From the NCBI GenBank assembly GCA_964019135.1, contig OZ025248.1:9431574-9495573 (forward strand): a stretch of DNA of 64,000 nt, read 5' to 3'. The notes beneath the pieces were generated by a model. The model was not told where the DNA came from and did no database searches. It saw only the letters and a list, made by a program, of their open reading frames with translations. The position numbers and the translations under genes were made by a program. The stretch comes from Arenicola marina. Lineage: Eukaryota; Annelida; Polychaeta; Arenicolidae. This document shows, in pieces, positions 22,045 to 33,239 of the stretch (positions are counted from its first letter, which is position 1; every line of letters begins with the position of its first letter).

Positions 22045-25000
22045 ACAGTGACGAGCCAAGGGCGCATTAAAGGGCCAGCCAGGAGGGCCAACTTTATCCA
22101 AGAAAGACGAATCCGGCATACAGTGAAGCCAACACATGTACATCTATAGAACTTAGCCATTATGGCTTGTTGCCAATAGCGTGCACCTGTACACCTGTAT
22201 TCCTGGCCAAAAGCGTGCACCTGTACACCTTTGTAATGTAGTTTTGGACACCTTCACAGCAGTCCACAGCTGGTACGTTGAAAATGACTGTCGGTGTCGC
22301 ATCTATGGTTAGAGGAGCCTTCACGGATATACTGCTTCATAGCTTATGGGGCGACACTGAACAACTAACATAGTTTACCATTAATCCATAGATTTACTGC
22401 CGATGTGGCTTCAGAAGGAGTTACAGGTAGAACAGTAACGATGAGTCTATTGCTCACGCAGCTAAAGAATAACTAATACACAGATGTAATGCTTCGATTG
22501 ATCAGATAGTCCTCCCTATGTATTACAGCAAACAAGGTTCTGTTACTTCAAGACTTATGGAGGTGTGAAACATTAAAACCCAGGTTAACCACCTACATAG
22601 CGACAGGACGGCTGAATGTCACACACCTACAGGGGGAGAGAGTAAATGGACGGGGACACTGTGGACAGATGTCAACGGCTAGTACGGTGAAACATCCCCA
22701 GTCAGACTCACAGTCGGGACTACCGACATACAGAGGGGATTGTGTACCTCTACCACCACCCCCCCCCCCCCTCCCGCCCTCCGTCCCTGCCCCCCCACAC
22801 CCCGCGTCATGTGGACCTACCCCTACGCCAACAAAATGCCAGGGGGACTCGACTGAACATATAACTATGAAGAGGCTGTCCCCCCGGAGTAGGCCTACAG
22901 TTCACATGGCGTTGTCCATTGCCGGACCTGCCTGCGAACGGTCAAAGGTCAAACAAGTACCGACCCTAGGCGATTTGCCCCTTATCCCCTTTCCCACCCC
23001 TAAGACCTCCTCCCCATCACTACCCTTGCTTTTCCGAGCACCCCCCCCCCACCGGCACCCTCCCCCTACCGCCCCTTGCCCACAATCCCCAGTGAGTGAA
23101 GTCTGGCATATTCCGTTTCGCCGGCCATTACTTACGGAAAGATGGTGTCACCGTTTTGCAACCTTTGCTTTGACCGACCATCAAGCAACCTCCCAGGGTG
23201 CATTAGCAGGAACAGAAGGTATAGCGCCCCGTACTAACTAGGTACACGATTGAAACATACAAAGCCACATGATAAGAGTGAAGGTATGCGGCCCCACAAC
23301 ACGAGCCCTCAGGGGACGTGCACCACATGGGAATTACCAACCTTATTGTTCCGGAGTGCTTATCTCTGGCCAACCAACTTGTGGAAGCAAGATTGAGATC
23401 AGAAATACCGTCCCGAGTTAGCCGACGATCATACATTGTGGCCAATCTATCGGAGGCACATCGAGCAGGTTTCAGTTATTAAAGTGAATTTCAAAAGGAC
23501 TTAAAAGAAATGCTCGTATTTTAGGACACCTTTTTTTGCACAAGATGGGCCAAGTAACATCTCTGGGAAAGTGGTCGGATGAAACTTGCAGGTTCCATCC
23601 AGTTGTCACGATCTTTTTCAGCAGCTGGTTAATTCGCCATAATAATCAACTCATTGATTAGAAACATTGTTATATTTTTTCATGACATGTTTAGTATTAA
23701 GACAAGCCCAGTATATGTCGTGCGGCCCACAGGTAAGCTGGTGGTTACGTCGGTGGTGGTAGTAGTGGCTGGGAGGGGGTGGTATGGGTTCAGTTGAGGT
23801 AGGTTACGGGATGGGTGACAGTTTGGGGGGTGGGTGGTTGTAGGCGTGGTGACGGGTGCGGGGGTGGGGATGTCGGGTGGACAGGGTGGTAGTGGGCGTG
23901 TGGATGGCGGTGGGCTTGGTGCGGAGGTTGGTGTTGGGTAGTGGTAAACAACAGAAAGGTACGTACGTGAGGAACCACGTAGTTTATGACGTCATCTCAC
24001 CCCCCTTATCCACGTACGGTTGGGTTGGTTCCAAACAATGCATGCCCCGGCTAGCCAAGAGAAACAGGGAGGGAAAGAGCGGGAGGGGCGACGCGAGGCG
24101 GGAGGGGGTTGGAGGGGGCGGGTCGAGGGTCTGAGCGGCCACCAGCGCCACCCTGAGGTGGGGATGAGAGGGGTGTGGTGGGAACGGGGAATGGGAGTTG
24201 GTGTGGCGTTGTCTACAGAGGTAAGAGACATGACGGACGATGGGTGGGTTGCCTTCCCTCTGGGTGTTCGCTGGGGAGAAGCAGGTAGCTGGCCGGCTCC
24301 GAGGCCAGGCCGACCCCCCTCACCGCCAGAACCTCACACGTCAAGCGGCATACGACGCATAGTCCTTGTTCTGGCATGCGCTGCCCAGCGGGAGGCAGAA
24401 ATAGAGACCGCCACCACCAGATTGTGGACGACATCCCATGGTTCGCAATAACTGGGCCGGTCACTCACTGACACAGAAACTGCCCCATTGCTCGCCAAAA
24501 CTGATAGGCCACGCAATATAAATTCAATCATTTATATTATTGTTGAGGCTGGGGGTGGAGGGGTGTAAAGCCGAGGAGAAGTGAAATATAAGGTAACAAG
24601 TGTGAACACAGTTGTCCAGTAGCTTCAGGCCAGGGTATTCAACCATGTTTCTAGTCCACGGAAGGGTGGATTTTTCGGAGTGGTAAACATGTTTGACACT
24701 TTTACTTCCACATAATAGTGGATTAATTCAAATTCTAACTCATACCGTACATCGTCACAGCTACCCCATTTGATATAATATAAACTCCCGACTGGCGTAG
24801 GTAGGGTGTTATCTTACTCCAACGTTGGCCCTTCCAGCCTGATTCCGGCCTGATGACGTGCACAGACATGTGACGAGGGCCGGTGGGTGGAGCCACTGTC
24901 GACGTGTGAGCAGGTGTCTGGTGGCGGTGAAAGAGGAGTCGGGGAGACCCAGGTGTCCACGGCAGATCGACGGCTGTCTCCACCCCGTCTCACAGTGACC

Positions 25001-28000
25001 AGCCATCGCCAACATACAAAGGGCACCAGATGAGGTCAGTGCCAACCACAATGGCGGTGCCCGTCACACTGATGGGCGAAATCAGTCCGATTTTGCTTAA
25101 AAACTAAATATAACTAAGATCCTGTAAACAGTGGCGGCGCTGAGCTGGCCAGCTGTACCTACCACAGAACATCCAAAATGTTGGATGTTGGATAATACCC
25201 ACCCTCCTCCCTCCTCCACCGCTTCTCCTTGTGGAAAAACCAGTATTGGTGAGTCAGTGGTAGAGTGATCGGCCTCAGATAGACAGGTCCCGCGCCTTCA
25301 ATCGCCTTCCTATGATAAACCGTGGAGGGATGTCAGGCAGTGGGATGAGGCGCGGGGTGGCAATCCGCATATTCCATTAACTAATAGAACTGGCAGGTCA
25401 GAGATGTACACAACATACACTATTACATTAACCTGTCTGGGGTGCAATACTGTTAACCTGTCAATTGTAATAAAATAACATATAAGGCTATGGCCGCAAC
25501 ACGTGGGAGAGCCCCCCCCCCCCCCCCGCCCCCCACCAGATCATCCATATATGTAAGACAGCCATATAAAGCGCAGCCACAGACAGAGGTCCTGTCCCAC
25601 ACCGCCAGTAGACACATTAACGGTAAGGCGGCCACAGGCAGCACAGGCTAGACAGACTCACAGTAGGACAACCACAGAGGTAGGCCATAGGCAGTACAAC
25701 GGCAACATCAAGGTTAATCGATCACCGCTATCACCCATATCCCAGACACTGCCGGCGCGAGGGCGGTCCGCGAGAGGCGGCATGACCAGTAAGAGGCGGC
25801 ATGACCAGGGCCGTGAGAGGCGGCATGACCAAGGCCGTGAGAGGCGGGCGTGACCAGGGCCGGCTCCGGGTGGTACAAGTGCTACAGCCCCGGCGGCCCA
25901 ACCTGGGGCGAAGCGACGGCCCAATCTCGACGGCCTGGGCGCTACCTGCTGGGATACTAAGATTCATGGACAGGAGGGTTGTCCAGGCGGATTCATCCTG
26001 CACTTAACCCTAATTCACCTCAGTCAGATGGGAGGGACGGGGATGAAACAACACGTAGCATGCATCACTCGATACCGAGAGCTTCGAATGAATGTCCAAA
26101 AAAATACAAGTGTCTGTTTTCCCCAAAGAAGTTTTCATTTTTGCCTATCAATCTATCTTTTTCTATCTCTCTATATATATCTTGACCAAGTTCTTCCGGC
26201 TTGGTGATAACAGCCGTTTCAGGCCGCTGTCTATGTGGCTTGAGGCGACTTGGGGGTTGAGTCATATCAAGCAGGAGATCGTATCGAACGTGACTAAGCT
26301 GCGGCCAGGCTGCCGGGGATGCGGGAGTCACCGCAGTGGCTTTTGGCGACTGCGCTCAGGCTGCGGGTTCGAGCCCAACCCATGTATAACTATAACACAC
26401 TATGTTTGTGCAAGGTAGCGATCCCGAGTCTTGCTTCGAAAAGAGCAAACCCCAGAGGTATGGCTCATTCTTACCAGTATCATTCACATCATCGCGATAA
26501 GATCTTTATAGGTTAAAGCGTTACGAAGAACCAAAAATTGTGGGTAGTTAAACAAGTTCTTGCCCACTTCAAACACATATCGAGGCTTAAAATCACTGGC
26601 TTCAGATCACTGTCCCTTCGAGCTCGGGACTGTCACAGCTTAGATGGGCAGAGTTGACACCAGCTGCAGTTGAACTTAAAGACTTGGGCTGCAGTGGACA
26701 TCGGCTATCTTTGGGCTGCAGCACTGGGGAATGTATGACCTGCCTAAGCCCCAGACACTCTCAGGATAGCGGCCACAGAGGACATCGGCTTTCTGCCTTC
26801 CCTTCCATAACTCATGACCTGGACAGTTAACTTTTTACCTTTGGCTGTGCTAGACTGGTTTGCTATGGATATTGCCAGTGTTAACTGGCGCTCTATGCTC
26901 CTTCGTTGCATGAGCGGCCTGCCAATCGGACCCGTGATCACAGCATCGCTCTTTCTCATTTTTCTACTGATGGCACTAATGTTGACTCGGGAAGGAACCA
27001 ATACATGTACGTTAGCATGTACATTAAATGACAAATTTCGCAACGATAGTCCGAGAAAGACAAGTTGCTCCATAAGAAGTATCCTTTTATCAGGGCAACT
27101 GATTAAGACATTTCTTTCGCAAATCTTAATGAATCATTAAGCAACGTTATATTGAATTGTAGGTAGGCGGTTAGTGTGAGAGCAGCAAGAGTCGCATGCA
27201 CAGCTTCCGGCTTAGCGTTCCTCTTGGAGGAGGACGATAACTGATGCCACATATATCGGCGCCGGCGAAGGGTAAAGTGAGCCGGGACGGTGCACCTGAC
27301 ATGCTAACCTAATCAAGCTCCTGAAGCCAGCCGGCATGGATTCCATCACCTCACACGGCATTGGTATCAATCCAGCCCGCCGCCTACGCCACATCACCAC
27401 TAAACCTCCATTCCACCAGATGTCTCAAGCACCTACCCCCTCCATCCTTCCTTTACTCTGCCCAGCTAATACTCCCGCAAGAACACACCCTTCGCCCCCC
27501 ACCCCCCCCCCCCAGCTTATATCCCCATCGCATCAACCGCACGTCATTCGGCGGCCAGAGGTACCTGGTTAATACCCTCAATCCGCCAGTGGTGACGGCC
27601 TCCTGGCAAGTCCACCGGAAATGCTGGAGGCCTAGCCGCCACCATTGGCCTCAATGGTCGAGAGTCGAGAGTTCTAGGCAACAACGAGTTCAGCCACAAC
27701 TGGGACACTGGTCGTTTCTTCACTTAGGCGCCAACCACTCTTTTAAGTATGGCCTATACATTATTTACGCCGAAGACTCGATTTGGTGGATGATGGTCGG
27801 CCAGATATACCGCGAATCATAGCAAAGATACCCAAGTCGAGTGAGTCTGAGATCAACGTACACTGGTCACATTGCCGAGTTGTTCAAGACGTCATTTTTT
27901 TTAGACACAAAATTTTGTTCTTCACAACAGCTCCCATACTACGTTAGCATATATTTGGCATATTTAAGAAACTACCGTGCACCGTAGAACAGCGACAGAC

Positions 28001-29595
28001 GCCATACAAGACCATCCACTCGACGGTATAACGGGTCTGATCCCATCTGCTAAACCCATCCCTGCGGCCTCGGTATCTCGCAATCTTGCGGCGCGCATCA
28101 ACAATGTAATCGCTGCTCAGCACCGGGCTGTGTCCGCACGTTTGCTGCCAGTGGGGGGGTCAGGTACCCAGAGAGGCCATTATAAGCGATACCGCTATCA
28201 TGCCAGCTTGACGGGACTCGCCACCTGACCACCTGCAGCTGATCAGGCTTCTCCAGATGTGGGGTCACAAACCAATACTTAAAGGATCGGTACCCAGTGG
28301 CGTGAAGACTGTCACGAACAGATTTCCGATTGATGCATCACGCATGGGACTTGCGGACTGGGTAATCAAGCAGTGAACGTGAAAAATAATACAATAGGAT
28401 CTATTATAAGAAGACAATAGTGGTCATATGTACATTCATTGATAATGGCTCAATTTGACTAGCTTTGCCCCTTTGATGAATCACAAGGTAAATAATTTTG
28501 GGCAAGCAAATCCATTATTATACAGAAGTAATAATTTGCAAATGAACAATTCTATGTGCGTTACACATCAGGGGCTTCGCCCAACAATGTAGACAAGCTA
28601 AAATCATGTAATTTTTCCACAAGATATACATGCCAGGGTATCAACAATTACAAATTTAACATAATGAATGATTCCCTATTCTTTTATCGACACATGTTTT
28701 GTCCATCATGTTCTTTGTCAGGCCCAACAGATGAAAATGACGTACAGGTAAAGCACTTTTATTTTAAAACGTTATCTATCATCTATTTATTCAGTCATTG
28801 ACATCAAGGTCAAGACCTGTTGTCCAAAATATGAAGAGAATGTCGGAGGTATGAAGTGTGATGTAGAATAGATGTCAAGTATCAGACATGATCAAACATG
28901 AATTGATCTGGAGATAGCTAACAAACAATAGATGAGAAATGGAAATTCATATACCAACTTGGCAGGTACCATACTCTGCTCATCAATTGACACCTATACA
29001 AGTCGATAAGACATGTAAGTGCATGAAGTTACCTCCAGAGTGAAACGTGTTAGGCCACATTGGTCTACCTGACGGATAAATTAGCAGGTAGGCTTATAAA
29101 AGGGGGCAAGGGGAGAGGTAGAATGAAACAACTCAGAAAGCAGGACTTCTTTTTATCTGCAGCTGAGACTCATCAACAGAGTTGCAGAGGCTGTCGTACC
29201 TATAGTTTGCTTTAATTTGGATTTAACTTGCCCATAGAAAATAGGGTACATCACATCAGTGGTGCATTGGCTCAAACTTACCCAGAAGGCTTTGCAATTT
29301 AAATAATACCAATTACCGGTAGTAGTGAGATAGTGTATTCTGTTTAACCTAGGAAATTTAGATGTTGTTCTTAAGCAATGGTGAGATACCAATTAAAAAG
29401 TTTATAATAGTGTTAATTTCGGGTCTGGATCCACCAAATAGTAGGCTGACTAAAAAAAAATCTTTACAGATCTTTGTGAAAGAGCACTATCATCATGATG
29501 ATTGCCCATTTCAAAGCTAAATGACGCTAAATGGTACATGTAACACCAAGAATCAATGGCATCTGGTTTACGACGATCTGTGGTCATTTACTTAC

Positions 29596-29697
29596 TTTGA
29601 GAGCAGCGATGGAGACATCCCTGGCTTGCAGTTCTCCCTCCAGATATCCAAGTAGACGTAACAAGTCATTCTTGTTTAAGTCCATCTTTGGATGACG
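29596..29697 (-). CDS. CTTNBP2: Cortactin-binding protein 2 homologue, exon 2 (start of CortBP2 domain)
   Basis: A 102-base exon coding RHPKMDLNKNDLLRLLGYLE and then GELQARDVSIAALK. It matches the N-terminal signature of the family, in which a leucine-rich helix is followed by EGELEARD and an ALK/ALR step. The acceptor is CTCTGTAG before 29697 and the donor is AAA|GTAAGT below 29596, both strong, and the outgoing phase 0 joins AALK to AEKAKQLLYQ as in vertebrates. If the upstream exon at 32946-33017 is not used, the internal Met (residue 29 of the joined frame, codon at 29683-29685) would be the start, giving about 693 residues. Vertebrate CTTNBP2NL begins with a comparably placed Met. Confidence 0.92.
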
Positions 29698-30204
29698 CTA
29701 CAGAGAAAAGAAAAAGTAAAGAACTGATAAAAGGAAGATCTACCCACCAAAAGGCCACTTTAATCAGCAATTCTGTCATACAAGATAAGCCTGAGTCATT
29801 GGTGAGTGGGGCTAGGAAAAAGGCAGGTTTTGATTACCTGACATTCATATCTGTAGCACAAAACTGTGTTATGGAGTGTTCTAAGTAATGCCATTTTTCT
29901 GAATAACATTTATATTATCAACATCTTGTAGACGTTTACATAACTATAAATATAAACAAAAACTGCTTTCAATGGAGGGTAAACACCTTCTCTACCACTG
30001 CATTAAATTGAAATAACTGCTGAAATAAATCATAGTACTGACACAAGTAGCTTTAGATTTTCAAAATGAACATAGCATTAGCAACATCATTTAGTGAACA
30101 TGTTAAACTTCTGAACTGCAGGAAACCCACATAAAAGGTACAGGTAACCAGAAAGTTAGTTAAATTTGGCATAAAAAGGCAGAGGCCTACTTCCCACACT
30201 AAAA

Positions 30205-30760
30205 CAAACTAAGAGTGTGTCCCATGCTATAAAAGTCTGGGGGACATGTCAAAGTTCTGCCATATGTTACACACAGCGAGCACCAGTTTCATGTAGTCAC
30301 ATGGCAGTTATATCACAGTTTATGACCAGCGCGCAGAGCCATAGTCTAGCACATGGATCGAGCCAGAGCCCGGCTCTCAGAGCCATAGTCCAGTGCATGG
30401 AGCCATAGTCCAGCACATGGAGCCATAATAAAGCACACAGATCAAGCATAACTTAAATACTGCTGGAATAGCTATGTTTTATAGTTGTAGGAAGCATTCA
30501 GCACTGCAGAAAAAAAAAAAAATATGTTGTTGCAGTGATTGCCCTAGAAATTAGGACATTGTGTTCTGTGCTATAAAATTCTGGGAGACATTTTGGATAA
30601 TAGGGGGACCTGTCAAAGTTCTGCCAGCTGTTGTATACAGCGGGTGCTGGTTTCATGTAACGATCACATGGCAGTTATAGCCCAGTTTATGACCAGTGCA
30701 CAGAGCAATAGTCTAGCACATAGATCAAATATCCTGTAACATCTTATTCTCCTATGGCTG
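30205..30760 (+). repeat. Diverged direct duplication of about 200 bp
   Basis: The segment at about 30220-30350 (CTATAAAAGTCTGGGGGACA, GTCAAAGTTCTGCCA, ACATGGCAGTTATA, CAGTTTATGACCAG, AGTCTAGCACAT) recurs at about 30570-30725 with the blocks in the same order. The copies differ by substitutions and small indels. Between them CACATGGAGCCATA-type phrases are locally repeated. Confidence 0.75.
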
Positions 30761-30859
30761 TGGGAAGTTTCATTGTAGACACAAACCTTCAGTACGGAGA
30801 AAGGTTACTTAATCATGTAATTTATGTTCCCTAAGCATTTGCCTGGATATATCTACAAA

Positions 30860-31402
30860 GCCCCCAGCAATGTCAAGCAGAGCGCCATTTTCCCGGGAGC
30901 AGTGACGCGTATTGTGACTATTCATGTGGCACCAACTTATGTTATCACTCGCGGAGAGAGAGATCAGGGTCGCGACTTACAGATGAACAGCAGTAGTTCC
31001 AAGCCGCGCAGTAGACCATGATTAGTGTTTCATAGAAAAGTACTGTCCAAACAAATGAATATACGTCTTGCGACGATTCACTCCGCAACAATGCCATGAT
31101 TGGAGTTAGAATCGCAGCTATTTATATTAGCGATGATCATGTGCTCTAGTTTTGCTCACACAATAGGCGCAATTTCCGGTTTTAATAAATTAGAGTATCG
31201 CCTTCTGATTGGTCAATCGCGGACACACCTACAAGAAGGACTGCCGCCCGGGTAGGCGGTAAAATCGTGCCGGGCATCACTTCTAAATTTTATTGTGAGC
31301 TTTAGATAGGACAAAAAATTCTGTAATTTGGAGGATAGACAATTGGGTATTATATGAATCGGTAAAGCAGCGTTAGAGGCCAGGCTAGCTGTTCCTTTTA
31401 AT
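30860..31402 (+). repeat. Dispersed element A, copy 1 (about 540 bp)
   Basis: Over its whole length this sequence matches the reverse complement of 54503-55046, for example AGCAATGTCAAGCAGAGCGC at one end and GAGGCCAGGC.AGC.GTTCC at the other. It has no open frame of note and no obvious terminal inverted repeats. One end begins TTAAA(A/G)GGAAC when read outward-in. It is likely a non-autonomous transposable element of unknown class. Confidence 0.8.
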
Positions 31403-32945
31403 CAAGGTGGTCACGTAAGGGGGGGGGGGGGGGGGGGCGTGTGTGCACATGTAAGACAGAACTAGTGCAAGTCGGGGACTCATTGCATATGCGTTCTGCG
31501 CCACCAGGTTTCTAGGAAATGTGCAACAATGTAAAGAATGGAATGTTACATGCAGACGGCTGGCACCGCTGTACAAGATATAGTGAAATGAGCCAGACAT
31601 AAAGAGATACAATGTATGACACCCGCCTGAATGTGTGGTGGAAAATTAGGGCTATGTAAAGAGGTCTGTCTCAGACAGATGATATATATATTTTGACTGC
31701 CATCAGCAGAGTCAAATTAACATTTCAGACTCACTTTTCTAAATTCTCAGTTGACCCCAAATTCAGAAACCAAATACATGCTGTGGAGGTATGCTTATAT
31801 AGCATTTATTTATCACTTCTTGGTTGGACTTGTATTACAAAGTTGTGATGAGAGAAGAAGAAATAAAAATAGAATTGGGATTGGACCAATCTTTATTGTA
31901 ATTGCCTATCCCTACAGACAACTTACCCTTGCGCCGAACAAGAAGTACGTTTACATATATATATCATATACACAGGCCATAGGACTTCCATCCCATGAAC
32001 CAAGTAGTGGTTCAGTTCATATGCATGTCATAGCAACTAGATCATTTCATGAAATATCTCTTAGTATGTGTGCAAGAGAGCTTCTGCTTGAAACCAGGGT
32101 ATTAGCTAGAGACCTGCCTGCCCGCCGGATGGGCAGAGAGTTTCTATTTGTGCAGGCAGATTTTCAGTTGGGCAGGCATTCCGGTGCTGTTACCTGCCTA
32201 AAAAGGGCGTTTTGGTCAGGAGGTTGAGAAGAAAGTCATAGCTCTCTCAATTTTATATAAATACTTCTTTTTACAAGCCAAACTTTCAGCTCACAAAAAA
32301 AAATTCTGGCTAATACCCTGCTGTAAACAGAAGGTCAGAATGAACATGTATTGTTTATCTCATAGAAAAAGACAATATTACAGTTTGATATCGTTAAAAC
32401 TAGAAAGCCATGCTTACTCATATCAATGATCTAGAGATCTCCGCAAATTTGCTGCAAAGTCACTTCATAAAATTTATGAATTTGACTTCAACTTCTCTGC
32501 ATCTGTAGAACCTCTCTATATGTTACAAACAAGAGTTTTGTTTAACATTACTGTCATTAGCCAGGTAGAGTCTGTATAATATTTGTCACTTTAGTCTTTA
32601 CATCAGATATTTCATAAAGACAAGCACCAATTTACAACTGAGACCTCAAAAGTATAAGCGTAGATGCATAGAGTAAATTGTCACACGACTGTCAGTGTTG
32701 ATTGCAAATGTCGAAGTCAAACTCGCCGAATTAATGTTTGTTGATGAACTGGTTACTTTCTGGTTACTGGTTAGGCGGCAGGTTCTTTCATTTTCAAGTT
32801 CAACTTCATGAAGATGTTTACTCATTCAACACTGTTCAACTTGTTCAGCATTAAACTCAAGGTTACTATTGATTCGTACCGTATTCCCTCAGATATAATG
32901 ACATATGCGCACGTATACAAGATAAGGTACCACCCCTACACTCAC

Positions 32946-33017
32946 CTTCAACGTATTTGATGGCAGTTTATCCATGGATTCGTACACGGCAGGCGACTTG
33001 ACATTTCTGGCCGCCAT
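32946..33017 (-). CDS. CTTNBP2: Probable first coding exon of the CTTNBP2 homologue
   Basis: A 72-base open segment starts at an ATG in a favourable context (CAAAATGGCGG) and reads MAARNVKSPAVYESMDKLPS then NTLK. It ends at a consensus donor, AAG|GTGAGT. It leaves in phase 0, so joining to exon 2 gives NTLK-RHPKMDLNK with no stop. An upstream in-frame Met at 33095 also exists but has a poorer context. The 24-residue extension has no resemblance I recognise; vertebrate CTTNBP2 also has a variable N-terminal extension ahead of the conserved domain. Assignment rests on strand, phase and splice sites, not on homology, so it could instead be 5' sequence of another transcript. Confidence 0.55.
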
Positions 33018-33229
33018 TTTGGTTTTGAACAAGGCGAAAATAATGCTGAAGAGTTTGTTTCGATTACCCTGAATGATAAACACAACATCCGTCACAGAAG
33101 ATAATCCACAGAAGCCTCTGGTGTTTCTTCTTTTTATTCATTTTCCTTATCAATCGAAAGTCGGTAGCAGAAGGCTACAAGACACCATTACTTGTCCCGA
33201 CACCGCTTCTCTCGGTGCGCTCATAGCAA

Positions 33230-33239
33230 GTCACGTGAC
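33230..33239. promoter_or_regulatory. Perfect E-box/CLEAR-like palindrome GTCACGTGAC
   Basis: This ten-base perfect palindrome lies about 210 bases upstream of the putative CTTNBP2 start, on the side facing the divergent MANBAL gene. GTCACGTGAC is the core of sites bound by USF/MITF/TFEB-type bHLH-zip factors. A plus-strand AAG|GTAAGA donor-like step occurs about 75 bases further on (near 33310), which could mark a non-coding plus-strand exon. The regulatory role is inferred from position and motif only. Confidence 0.4.

Larger units (their letters stand above)
15169..29595. other. CTTNBP2 intron 2 (14.4 kb), non-coding
   Basis: No open frame here carries a domain. The intron holds GC-rich islands with C-runs (about 17400-17500, 18370-18960, 22760-23080), the 29-bp triplication at 19279, a dispersed element at 19715, the G-rich 32-bp array at 20312, and scattered tRNA-promoter-like fragments (for example GGAATCGAACC at 16189-16199, a reverse B box, and GGTTCGAGCCC at 26366-26376). 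Open frames of 100-240 codons in this span are mostly translations of Pro-rich or repetitive DNA. Confidence 0.8.
29698..32945. other. CTTNBP2 intron 1 (3.2 kb), non-coding
   Basis: This intron contains an internal direct duplication (30205-30760), dispersed element A (30860-31402), an 18-base G-run near 31420, and a small TCTGTCTCAGACAGA palindrome near 31666. The 158-codon plus-strand open frame at 31751 has no recognisable domain, and I do not call it. Confidence 0.7.

Noticed and set aside
20237..22220. Minus-strand Pro-rich frames of up to 270 codons, resembling extensin-like proteins
   Set aside because: All derive from the 32-bp G-rich array in an intron; frames shift between units and have no unique sequence.
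26744..27140. Overlapping 108-109-codon frames on both strands in CTTNBP2 intron 2
   Set aside because: Neither resembles a known family. The minus-strand version looks mildly protein-like, but no supporting exon or motif could be found.
31751..32227. 158-codon plus-strand frame in CTTNBP2 intron 1
   Set aside because: No recognised domain, and codon use is like the surrounding intron; antisense to the gene and likely chance.
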